Shown here piece by piece: positions 1 to 7,140 of a stretch of 16,400 bases of DNA. The stretch is taken from NCBI GenBank assembly GCA_937877625.1, contig CALFJG010000027.1:1-16400 (forward strand). The letters run 5' to 3'. The position numbers and the translations under genes were made by a program. Below the pieces are notes generated by a model. It did not search any database, was not told the DNA's origin, and saw only the letters and a list, made by a program, of their open reading frames with translations. Each line of letters opens with the position of its first letter. Positions within the stretch are counted from its first letter, which is position 1. Origin of the DNA: an uncultured Prevotellaceae bacterium (lineage in GTDB: Bacteria; Bacteroidota; Bacteroidia; Bacteroidales; Bacteroidaceae).

Positions 1-851
1 CCAAGCTGCTGAACGTAGCCAAGAAGGAAGATGTCTTTTATCAGACCGTCCTCACACGATACTTTCAGGAGCGTCTGCTGTACAGGATGTCGCGGACGAA
101 GTATCGCAGCAATTTCTATCTGAAAGGTGGTGTGCTTATGTATGCCTACGAACGGTTTGCGGCACGTCCCACATTGGATATTGACTTTCTGGGCAACGAC
201 ATCAGCAACGAGAGTGAGAGTATTATTGCGGTTTTTAAGGAGATTTGCGCTGTACCTTTCGAGGAAGATGGTGTCACCTTTGATATCGAGAACATCACCG
301 CACAGAACATCACTGAGTTCAAAGACTATCATGGTATTCGTCTCAGCATACCTGTTAAGATGGATACCATAGCACAGGTAATGACGATGGACATCGGTTT
401 TGGCGACGTTGTTACCCCCAGCCCGATAGACCTTGACTATCCGCTGCTGCTTGACTATTTGCCCGATGTAAAGATCCTTGCCTACTCACTTGAAACGGTG
501 ATTGCCGAGAAGATGCACGCCGTGATTGACCTGGCCGACCAGAGCAGTCGTATGAAGGACTACTATGACCTGTACAACATTCTCTCAAAAGAACAATACG
601 ATAGCGATGTGCTACAGGAGGCTATCATCCGCACTTTCAAGAACAGGCATGCCCCATACAATGCCGATGCAGCTTTCTTTCGCGAGAGTTTTGCAGACGA
701 CCCGCAGATGCAAGTCAGGTGGCAAGCCTTTATGCGCAAGATAACCCAAGGAAAGGAACTGCCGTTTACAGGAGTGGTGATGTACATTCAGAAAGTGCTT
801 CAACCTTATTGGAAGAATCTTTCTAATCAGAAAGACGGAGATGTAACGTAG
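1..851 (+). CDS. AbiEii/AbiGii-type nucleotidyltransferase toxin, 5' end outside window
   Basis: The reading frame is open from base 3, so this gene continues left of the window. An ATG at 87 lies in frame but is probably internal: the codons before it (KLLNVAKKEDVFYQTVLTRY) read like the conserved start of this family. Visible motifs are KGGVLMY followed by TLDIDFLG (the G-G...DxD nucleotidyltransferase core), EKMHAVI, and RMKDYYDLYNI near the middle, all typical of the AbiEii/DUF1814 family. Family knowledge: AbiEii is the toxin of type IV toxin-antitoxin phage-abortive-infection pairs and transfers nucleotides to RNA; its antitoxin AbiEi is usually encoded just upstream, here outside the window. 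About 282 codons are visible, close to full family length. It converges on the helicase gene. The family is clear; activity and the partner are inferred. Confidence 0.88.
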   Translation, partial: KLLNVAKKEDVFYQTVLTRYFQERLLYRMSRTKYRSNFYLKGGVLMYAYERFAARPTLDIDFLGNDISNESESIIAVFKEICAVPFEEDGVTFDIENITAQNITEFKDYHGIRLSIPVKMDTIAQVMTMDIGFGDVVTPSPIDLDYPLLLDYLPDVKILAYSLETVIAEKMHAVIDLADQSSRMKDYYDLYNILSKEQYDSDVLQEAIIRTFKNRHAPYNADAAFFRESFADDPQMQVRWQAFMRKITQGKELPFTGVVMYIQKVLQPYWKNLSNQKDGDVT

Positions 852-960
852 ATGGCTCGGAGATATGATGGAAATAGTTTTAGGCGTATAACTCTAATAG
901 CACGCTAAATGCTGAGCCAGAACTTGTCCTTCACTTCACAATCAATAGTCGTTAGGTGAC

Positions 961-980
961 AAAAAAAAGCTGCAAGCAGC
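961..980 (-). terminator. Weak intrinsic terminator of the helicase gene
   Basis: Read on the minus strand, a short GC-rich hairpin (GCTG, loop CTTG, CAGC) is followed directly by eight T residues (the A run 961-968 on the plus strand). It lies 28 bases beyond the helicase stop codon, between two convergent genes. The stem is only 4-5 bp, so this is a modest call. Confidence 0.45.
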
Positions 981-1007
981 ATAACAGTCTAATTGTCCGA
1001 TAGGCGT

Positions 1008-3239
1008 TTATTGGTGGGAGGCTTGTTTCTGTTCGTAGCGCATGGCGGCGGCCACAATTTTTATATCGTTCCAGGTGATTTCGGGCGGGCAGATGTCTTT
1101 CACTATTGAGAGCGAGCCGCTCAGGTCAATGCCTCTGAGCAACAAACGTAGTATGCGCTCCTTGCCTTCGTCCACCAGCTCGTCGAGGCTCAACAATCCC
1201 TCTTCTACACAATGTGCCAGATGGGTGTATATGGTGTTTACGGAAAGGTCGCGCTCGTTGGCTATCTCGCCAACGTTGTATCCCTGCATAAAGCCTTCGT
1301 AGGTAATCATCCACGTCTTGGGCTTCGGTGGTTTGATAGCCTTTGAACGTTGTTTTTTCGTGTTGTTACTCGGGTTGGCATCCATAGCATTGAGCAGGCC
1401 TATCTGCTTCTGTTTCAAGTAGAAGTCGGCGGTAAAACCGTGCTCGGCGATTTGTGTCAAAAGATAGTGGCGGGCGCGATACCCTTGTTCCAAGTCGTTA
1501 CGGTGTAGCTTGTGTCGTTTCTCGCCTTGTTTGTTTTCAAACACGATGCCCTTGGTCAGCTCAAGTGCCTTGCCTACAGTGGTCGGGAGTAATGTTACGA
1601 AATACTTGGCACTCTCTTTGACACGGTTGTGAAAGGCTTCGCTGCGGAGTTCACTGATGGGTTTCCTGCAAATGACATTCTCCCACTTCTTTGACACCAA
1701 GACGATTTGTTTATCCATATCTTCAGTCGTCTTTTTTACCATCTCGCAGGCTTGCCAACGTTTTCGCGTGCTAAATTCTATGAATGTGCGCTCAAACTGA
1801 TGCATCGCGGCGGCTATAGCACTGAAATCAAAGAGTTCCTGTAGCAGATGGCGCTCGTATTCTTGTTTGAGCAGTGGCAGATTGGCAATGGTGGTCTGTG
1901 CCGTTGTTTCTTGCACTGTTATATAGCTGTTTACGCGCTGGTCGTTGATGATGGCACGTGGCTCAAGCGGGGCGGTAAGCACCAACCCCTCCAGGCTGCG
2001 GCAGCGGCTGAGAGCTACATATACCTGTCCTGGCGCAAACGACTGATTGGCATCAATCACGGCATGCGAAAACGTCAGACCCTGACTCTTGTGTATCGTT
2101 ACCGCCCAGGCGAGGCGCAAAGGATACTGGCAAAACGTACCCTGTACGTCGGTTTCTATCTCATGCGTCTCGGCGTTGAGTTTGTAGCGTGCGTTTTCCC
2201 ATTCCACAAGGTCAACCTGTATGACATCCTTGTCGTTTTGCGGCTTCACCCACACCTCGTCCTCAGTTAAATACGTCACTTGGCCTATTAAGCCGTTGTA
2301 GTAGCGTCCCTGACCCGATGTGTCGTTCTTGATAAACATCACCTGTGTGCCTTTTTTCAGTTCCAACGTCATCGCGGTGGGGTACGACGTCTCAGGGAAC
2401 GTGCCTTTTACTTTCGCCGTGTAGTGAAACGCCTTGGAGGTGAGGCGGTTGAGTTGAGCGTTGTTAAAGTCATCGGCCAGACGGTTGTGGGTGGTAAGGC
2501 GGATATATCCCTCTTCTGCTTTCGTCGCGAAGCCCGGGCGCACACAGGCGGCGAGCTGCTGTAGGTCGGTAGTGGTGGGATGCCCATTGCGTATGTGGTT
2601 GAGGATATTGATAAACACCTCGTCCTGCTGGCGAAACACGGTGTTGAGCGTGACGGTGACGTAGGGCAGGGCGGCGAGTTGTTTAGAGCTGAAGAAGTAG
2701 GGCGTGTCGTAATGGTCGCGAAGCAAGCGTTCCTCCTCGGATGTCACTACGGGTGTGAGTTGTGCCAGGTCGCCAATCATAAGCAGCTGCACCCCGCCGA
2801 AAGGCTTGTTGTGGTCGCGAAAGCGGCGCATTACGTCGTCAATGGCATCAAGCAGGTCGCAGCGCACCATAGAAATCTCATCAATAATTAGCAGGTCGAG
2901 CGAAGCAATGATACGCCGCTTATTGCCGTTGAAATCAAATTTGCTCTTCCAGTGCACCCCCGGCACATAAGGCGATAGCGGCAACTGGAAAAAGGAGTGT
3001 ATCGTCACGCCACCCGCATTGATGGCTGCTACACCCGTGGGGGCTACAACGATACACCGCTTGCGAGTATGCTTCACCACGTTGTGGAGAAAAGTTGTCT
3101 TGCCCGTGCCAGCCTTGCCGGTGAGGAAAACACTGCAATCAGTGTGTTCAACAAACTCCCACGCGATTTGCAGCTCGGCGTTGGAGCGTAGTGTGCCGTT
3201 TGTGGGAGTAACAGACGGATTGGATAGAGCAGCGGACAT
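1008..3239 (-). CDS. PIF1-family ATP-dependent DNA helicase with C-terminal HTH domain
   Basis: A 743-residue superfamily 1 helicase. Counting from the ATG at 3239: Walker A GKAGTGKTT at 41-49, the PIF1/RecD-type motif APTGVAAINAGGVTIHSFF at 66-84, Walker B LLIIDE at 116-121, and near the end of the motor domain AVTIHKSQGLTF and YVALSRCRSLEGLVL (motifs V and VI). The last ~100 residues hold a helix-turn-helix-like segment (YNVGEIANERDLSVNTIYTH), as in Bacteroidetes PIF1 homologues with the HTH_40 type domain. PIF1 helicases unwind DNA 5'-3' and act on G-quadruplexes and replication or recombination intermediates; the exact role here is inferred. The frame extends to a TTG at 3323, but the ATG at 3239 is preferred because a promoter-like site lies at 3369-3376 and the extra 28 residues lack family features. 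It appears monocistronic. Confidence 0.93.
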   Translation of the reverse strand: MSAALSNPSVTPTNGTLRSNAELQIAWEFVEHTDCSVFLTGKAGTGKTTFLHNVVKHTRKRCIVVAPTGVAAINAGGVTIHSFFQLPLSPYVPGVHWKSKFDFNGNKRRIIASLDLLIIDEISMVRCDLLDAIDDVMRRFRDHNKPFGGVQLLMIGDLAQLTPVVTSEEERLLRDHYDTPYFFSSKQLAALPYVTVTLNTVFRQQDEVFINILNHIRNGHPTTTDLQQLAACVRPGFATKAEEGYIRLTTHNRLADDFNNAQLNRLTSKAFHYTAKVKGTFPETSYPTAMTLELKKGTQVMFIKNDTSGQGRYYNGLIGQVTYLTEDEVWVKPQNDKDVIQVDLVEWENARYKLNAETHEIETDVQGTFCQYPLRLAWAVTIHKSQGLTFSHAVIDANQSFAPGQVYVALSRCRSLEGLVLTAPLEPRAIINDQRVNSYITVQETTAQTTIANLPLLKQEYERHLLQELFDFSAIAAAMHQFERTFIEFSTRKRWQACEMVKKTTEDMDKQIVLVSKKWENVICRKPISELRSEAFHNRVKESAKYFVTLLPTTVGKALELTKGIVFENKQGEKRHKLHRNDLEQGYRARHYLLTQIAEHGFTADFYLKQKQIGLLNAMDANPSNNTKKQRSKAIKPPKPKTWMITYEGFMQGYNVGEIANERDLSVNTIYTHLAHCVEEGLLSLDELVDEGKERILRLLLRGIDLSGSLSIVKDICPPEITWNDIKIVAAAMRYEQKQASHQ

Positions 3240-3368
3240 AATGGATGTGTTTCTTTTTTTGTCGTCAGGAATAAAAATGGTGTGGCAGCGTGTGTTTATT
3301 GAAAAACAACTACGCGCGAACAAAGGAGGGAACTCTCAGTCTTTGATTAGATAGTCTCCTGTTGCCTA

Positions 3369-3376
3369 CAAAAGTA
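3369..3376 (-). promoter_or_regulatory. Putative -7 promoter element of the helicase gene
   Basis: The minus strand reads TACTTTTG, a full match to the Bacteroidetes -7 consensus TAnnTTTG, about 130 bases upstream of the ATG at 3239. No clear TTTG is seen at the ideal -33 distance, so the assignment rests on the -7 box and position. Confidence 0.45.
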
Positions 3377-3419
3377 ATTATTTCTGCAAGCATTCTCGTC
3401 GCTGCTACGCTTTTTGTGT

Positions 3420-3650
3420 CTATTATTCAAGTTTCGGAAGTAGTGAAGACCTATCAGTGCCGTAGGTATAGCAACCAGGGTGCAACCCTCTGGACGCGTA
3501 GGCATCTCGCCCGCATCATTTTACAGGCGAGCCGCGTGTGTTCCCGACAGGCTGCTCTCCTGCTTGCCCTGAGAGGGAAACAGCATTGCTACGCTTGTCG
3601 CCTTTACAGGGCTTTTTTACTACTTACGAAATTTGAATCTATTATAATAT
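3420..3650. repeat. Hairpin-rich non-coding block, probable dispersed repeat
   Basis: This stretch between the helicase promoter and the tRNA promoter has no convincing gene but holds compact inverted repeats: CCAGGGT (3475-3481) with ACCC and TGG (3485-3493), and CTCGCC (3506-3511) with GGCGAG (3526-3531). A 96-codon frame crosses it on the plus strand, but it is rich in Arg, Leu, Ala and Cys, with no recognisable domain. Its GC-rich character and hairpins resemble interspersed intergenic repeats seen in Bacteroidetes genomes; that comparison is from memory and not a search result. Confidence 0.4.
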
Positions 3651-3772
3651 AACGCTTGTGGCGAAGAACGAAGAATTTGACGCGAAGGACATCAATCATC
3701 CTAATAATATACTTGGGTATGGAATTGACAAAATACGTTTGTTTAAGACTGAAAAAACACGAACAAACAGTG

Positions 3773-3798
3773 TTGTATTGTTTTTTTTTCTACTTTTG
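3773..3798 (+). promoter_or_regulatory. Promoter of tRNA-Pro
   Basis: TACTTTTG at 3791-3798 matches the Bacteroidetes -7 consensus TAnnTTTG exactly and ends 14 bases before the first tRNA base. A TTG at 3773-3775 could be the -33 element, though the spacing is shorter than ideal; a run of nine T residues fills the spacer (3781-3789). Confidence 0.6.
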
Positions 3799-3812
3799 CA
3801 CTTGATTTGTTC

Positions 3813-3887
3813 CGGGGTGTAGCGCAGTCCGGTTAGCGCACCTGCTTTGGGAGCAGGGGGTCGAAGGTTCGAATCCTTTCACCCCGA
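3813..3887 (+). tRNA. tRNA-Pro (anticodon UGG)
   Basis: The full cloverleaf is visible. The acceptor stem CGGGGTG (3813-3819) pairs with CACCCCG (3880-3886), discriminator A at 3887. The D stem is GCGC/GCGC. The anticodon stem CCTGC/GCAGG encloses loop TTTGGGA with anticodon TGG at 3848-3850. The T arm has GAAGG, loop TTCGAAT, and CCTTT. The 3' CCA is not encoded, as is usual in many Bacteroidetes tRNAs. It has its own promoter and is followed by a hairpin at 3907-3969 and a strong terminator at 3998-4054, so it appears to be a single-gene transcript. Confidence 0.97.
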
Positions 3888-3997
3888 CAAGGCTCTTTGA
3901 GATGAGTTTCACAGCGTAAATACTGGTTTCCAACGGTTATGAGCCGTAAGAATTCTTTATGTTGTGAAATATCACTACAAGAGATTAGGAAGAAATC

Positions 3998-4054
3998 AAA
4001 GACGAGTGGTAATTGTCTTGCCTCAAGGTGTAGCAATATACCACTCGTCTTTTC
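3998..4054. terminator. Bidirectional intrinsic terminator between tRNA-Pro and ndk
   Basis: A perfect 13-bp inverted repeat, AAAGACGAGTGGT (3998-4010) with its complement (4040-4052), continues into a T run on the plus strand and an A run on the left side, so it can end transcripts from both directions. The 29-base loop holds further pairing (ATTG 4012-4015 with CAAT 4034-4037; CTTG with CAAG). It lies between the rightward tRNA and the leftward ndk gene, as expected for a shared terminator. Confidence 0.85.
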
Positions 4055-4085
4055 TTGTGCTTATTCGCCGCGTTGTGCGTCCGTC

Positions 4086-4553
4086 TCAACACTCATCGTT
4101 GGCGTAGAGGCTTGGGAGGTTGTTGGGTGTCCAGTCGTAGATTTCTTCGGGTCGGAAAAAGCGTGCCACCTCGGCGCGTGCTGTTTCGGGGCCATCGCTG
4201 GCGTGTACTATGTTTTCTTGGAAACTCATAGAATAGTCGCCACGAATGGTGCCGGCGGCTGCTACACGTCCGTTCGTAGGACCGGCAAGCGTGCGCACCA
4301 CCTCAATAGCGTCAACGCCTTCTAAGCAGAGTGCCACCACGGGGCAAGCCATCATAGAATCCTTTACACGTTGGAAGAAAGGCTTGTCGGAGAGGTGGGC
4401 ATAGTGTTCGGAGAGGAGCGCATCGGTGAGCTGCATCATCTTCAAACCGGCAATGCGCAAGCCTTTGCGCTCAAAGCGGTTAATCACTTCGCCTATCAAG
4501 GCGCGTTGTACAGTACCTGGCTTTAGGAGTACAAGCGTTTTTTCAAGTGCCAT
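4086..4553 (-). CDS. ndk: Nucleoside diphosphate kinase
   Basis: A 155-residue protein of normal family length. It moves the gamma phosphate from ATP to NDPs through a phosphohistidine intermediate, keeping cellular NTP and dNTP pools balanced in the cytoplasm. Seen in the sequence: the N-terminal LVLLKPGTVQR (Lys11 in the ATP site; the usual KPDAV is KPGTV here), HYAHLSDKPFF at 50-60, GPTNGRVAAAGTIRGDY at 91-107, and the active-site NIVHASDGPETA with His117. It starts at an ATG with no strong Shine-Dalgarno, 79 bases after the S8 peptidase stop, so it could be the last gene of that unit or have its own promoter. It ends at the shared terminator. Confidence 0.96.
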   Translation of the reverse strand: MALEKTLVLLKPGTVQRALIGEVINRFERKGLRIAGLKMMQLTDALLSEHYAHLSDKPFFQRVKDSMMACPVVALCLEGVDAIEVVRTLAGPTNGRVAAAGTIRGDYSMSFQENIVHASDGPETARAEVARFFRPEEIYDWTPNNLPSLYANDEC

Positions 4554-4632
4554 AATGTAGGGAGATTAAAAAGTTAGTGATTGAAAAAGGTTTTGCGGGG
4601 GGAGAACCGTTTTTATATTCTATAGGTGCGTT

Positions 4633-6735
4633 CTATCCTTTTATTATCTTTTTTGTACACTCTTTGCCGTCCGCTTGTAAGCGTAGGATATAGATGCCCG
4701 GCGGGAGTCCACACGTTGAGATGTGAAACTCTTGGCTTTGTGAGAGATTAGAGATGGTGTTGTTTGCCCAGATGCGCCCGCTAAGGTCGCTGAGGCTCCA
4801 ACGGACGCTTGTTAGTGGCCGGCATACGAGTACCTGCCAACCGTTTAAGGAGTGTTGTAGAGCAAGGGGGAAGTCGCTCTGCCGTGTGTTGTCTATCCCT
4901 GTTTGTGCGGCATAAGTCAGGGCGGCTTGCAGCCCCGCATAGGCATTGATGCGCCCGTATCCCCAGTGCAGCGTGTCGGCCTCGGTTTGTGAGGTGGTGC
5001 GTAGGATTTCCAATACTTGAGCGTGTGTAAGGATGGGGCAGGCTTCTAACCACAAGGCGAGGATGCCGGTTACTACGGGTGTGGACATTGATGTGCCCGA
5101 TTTGTAGCCATAGTAGTAGGTCTCGCCGGCGTATGTGCGTTTTTCTACGAGTGTTGAAGCACGCGCGGAGAAGTCGGGTGCAACTTTTGATACTGCGGCG
5201 CGAATAATAGCACCTGGTGCTGCTGTTGTTGGCTTGCGTTCTGAACCGAGGTATGGTCCGCTGTTAGAGAAGTAACAGATCTCGTCAAGAGGGTAGGTGG
5301 TTGTGAAACTCACGTTTGCTCCATTTAGTCGCTCCGTAGAGTTTGCGGCGGTGTAAGCCCCAACGGCTATTGCGGCTGGTACGCTTGCTCCACCCTCGCA
5401 CGCGAGGAAGCGGTCGTCGCCTCTAACAAAACTGCTGTTTGGTTGATAGAACACCCCCAGGCCCTCGTCTGTCCAAGCGTGTATCGTTGTGCCCGCCTCG
5501 CCGCTGACTTCTATGCCTACGGGGAGGTAGCCGCCACTTTGATAGAGCATACTGCGGCTCAAGGATAGCAAGGCGTGTTGCTTGCAGTTGTCGGGGTTTA
5601 TTTCTTCAAAGAAAATGGTGCTGAAATCTATGGCCTCGTAGTTTACTGTATTGTTTTTCCACACAAAGGGGCGCAAGGTGGTATGGCGGGTGCTATCATC
5701 GGTCTGCACCCAAAGGTCAAGCATCAGCTCGGTGCTATTCGGAGAGAGTAAAAAACGCGCGGGCGTGGCATCGTTCCCGAGTGTGGCTTGTGCGTGGTAT
5801 TTCTCTCCCCCTTCATTACCCATCGCTGCCACGAGGAAACCGCCGTTCTCTTCAAGAAGCTTGTTCATCGTTCGACTATAAAAGTCCTTGCCGTCGTGTG
5901 GTCCGTCGTGTGAGCCAAAGCTAATGTTGAGTATCCACGGCTTGCCCTCACTGCGTGCTATGCCGCTTATAAAGGCGACGTCTTCAAGCAGTTCGGCGTT
6001 GTCTAAGTTGGAAGGGATAAAAATCAGTTCAGCATCGGGCGCCATGCCATAGAAATTGCTGCTTGACACGCTACGCCCGGCAGCGATAGAGGCCACGTGG
6101 GTGGCGTGTCCGCTTGTGTAATTATAGCCATCGCCACCTGTGGGAATGTTCGCGGTGGGTTCACTCGCCTCAAGGCGGCGATTCCACACATACTTTACGC
6201 GGCTCTCTCCCTTGTCATCTAAGAACGCCGCATGTTGGTATTCAAAACCCTCGTCAATTACTCCGATAATTACCCCGCGCCCGCTGAATGGTGCGTCCAA
6301 GCCTTCGCCCATTTGAACGAGGGAGGCGAGAGTGGCCTGACGAGTGCGGTCGGAGAGTAGGCGATGGCGTGAGGAAGAAATAATCCGCCGTATCGTTGTG
6401 TCTGCAGAAAGGGTGAGGAACTCTTCGTTAGAAACACGAGCGGAAAATACACCCGGCGCGATGTTTTTGATATTTGTAGCTGTGGGTGTGAAATTGTCGC
6501 TCGTTAGAAGTAGTATGTTTCTACGAGGTGTGATTGTTTGACTTTGGCGTGTGTAAGATGCGGAGTCGTGCGCCTCGCTCAACACTTTGCGAAGCGTTAG
6601 GTCTAATACAGGTTGTGCCCAGGTAGCTGTGTTCAGTATGAAGAATAACAGAGCCGCTGACACTAGTTCCCGAAAAACGTTTGAGTTTTCCAGATACGCC
6701 CTACGAGGTATGAGTTTTTGGAAAAACAGGTGCAT
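4633..6735 (-). CDS. Secreted subtilisin-like S8 peptidase with T9SS sorting domain
   Basis: A 700-residue subtilase from the ATG at 6735. A long N-terminus with a hydrophobic stretch (SAALLFFILNTATWA, ~26-40) looks like a signal peptide. Catalytic residues: Asp161 in IIGVIDEGFEYQHAAF, His210 in SGHATHVASIAAG, Ser549 in GTSMSTPVVTG; the oxyanion Asn is probably in AAMGNEGGEKY. The last ~80 residues, ending GIYILRLQADGKECTKKIIKG, match a type A T9SS C-terminal sorting domain, so the enzyme is probably exported to the surface or medium. The ATG at 6735 lies 1 nt after the stop codon of the upstream AraC-type gene, implying coupled translation. An upstream in-frame ATG at 6783 and a TTG at 6798 are alternatives that would overlap that gene. 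Substrate unknown. Confidence 0.93.
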   Translation of the reverse strand: MHLFFQKLIPRRAYLENSNVFRELVSAALLFFILNTATWAQPVLDLTLRKVLSEAHDSASYTRQSQTITPRRNILLLTSDNFTPTATNIKNIAPGVFSARVSNEEFLTLSADTTIRRIISSSRHRLLSDRTRQATLASLVQMGEGLDAPFSGRGVIIGVIDEGFEYQHAAFLDDKGESRVKYVWNRRLEASEPTANIPTGGDGYNYTSGHATHVASIAAGRSVSSSNFYGMAPDAELIFIPSNLDNAELLEDVAFISGIARSEGKPWILNISFGSHDGPHDGKDFYSRTMNKLLEENGGFLVAAMGNEGGEKYHAQATLGNDATPARFLLSPNSTELMLDLWVQTDDSTRHTTLRPFVWKNNTVNYEAIDFSTIFFEEINPDNCKQHALLSLSRSMLYQSGGYLPVGIEVSGEAGTTIHAWTDEGLGVFYQPNSSFVRGDDRFLACEGGASVPAAIAVGAYTAANSTERLNGANVSFTTTYPLDEICYFSNSGPYLGSERKPTTAAPGAIIRAAVSKVAPDFSARASTLVEKRTYAGETYYYGYKSGTSMSTPVVTGILALWLEACPILTHAQVLEILRTTSQTEADTLHWGYGRINAYAGLQAALTYAAQTGIDNTRQSDFPLALQHSLNGWQVLVCRPLTSVRWSLSDLSGRIWANNTISNLSQSQEFHISTCGLPPGIYILRLQADGKECTKKIIKG

Positions 6736-6736
6736 A

Positions 6737-7117
6737 TCAATGGGTGGGGCTGTGGAGTTGACGATATTGTTTCGGCGTGACATTATGTAGGCGCGCAAAT
6801 GCGGTGTAGAAAGCCTGACGCGAAGCGTAGCCTACGAGCAATCCGATGTATTCGGCAGAGGTGTCAGCAAACTTATTGTCGGCAAGCATTACACATGCAT
6901 CGCGTAGGCGCAAGCGGTTGACAATGTCTGAATAACTATGGCCGGTGCTTTGTTTTATTGCCGCTGAGAGCGTGAAGACTGACACCCCGAGGGCTTTAGC
7001 CGCAGAAGCCTGTAAACAATCGTGTGTGCGGTAACGGCTTTGGTGGATGAGCCAGGCCATCAGATTGACGTAGAGTGTGTCGGCGCGTTCTTGTGTGATG
7101 CGGTTGCGCAGTGCCAT
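6737..7117 (-). CDS. Stand-alone AraC-type HTH DNA-binding domain protein
   Basis: A 126-residue protein that is almost entirely an AraC/XylS C-terminal DNA-binding domain. It has two HTH units: AAKALGVSVFTLSAAIKQST with the linker RLRLRDACVMLAD, then AEYIGLLVGYASRQAFYTAF and the signature NVTPKQYRQL. No N-terminal ligand-binding or receiver domain is present, so it is about half the size of a classic AraC regulator. It starts at an ATG 23 bases after the thrA stop and its TGA ends 1 nt before the peptidase ATG, so thrA, this gene and the peptidase look co-transcribed. It may regulate this unit or the secreted peptidase; that is inference. Confidence 0.88.
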   Translation of the reverse strand: MALRNRITQERADTLYVNLMAWLIHQSRYRTHDCLQASAAKALGVSVFTLSAAIKQSTGHSYSDIVNRLRLRDACVMLADNKFADTSAEYIGLLVGYASRQAFYTAFARLHNVTPKQYRQLHSPTH

Positions 7118-7140
7118 TGATGTGGGAAATTTCTTCCGGT

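Noticed and set aside
852..908. 18-codon ORF beginning right after the AbiEii stop
   Set aside because: Too short, no overlap or ribosome-binding signal, no recognisable product.
3362..3652. 96-codon plus-strand frame
   Set aside because: Arg/Leu/Ala/Cys-rich composition, no domain, runs over inverted repeats and starts within the helicase promoter; treated as a repeat block.
3939..4325. 128-codon plus-strand frame
   Set aside because: It is largely antisense to ndk, spans the bidirectional terminator, and has no domain.
4574..4613. Possible terminator between the S8 peptidase and ndk (GGTT/AACC with T run)
   Set aside because: Only a 4-bp stem with a 12-base loop; too weak to call.
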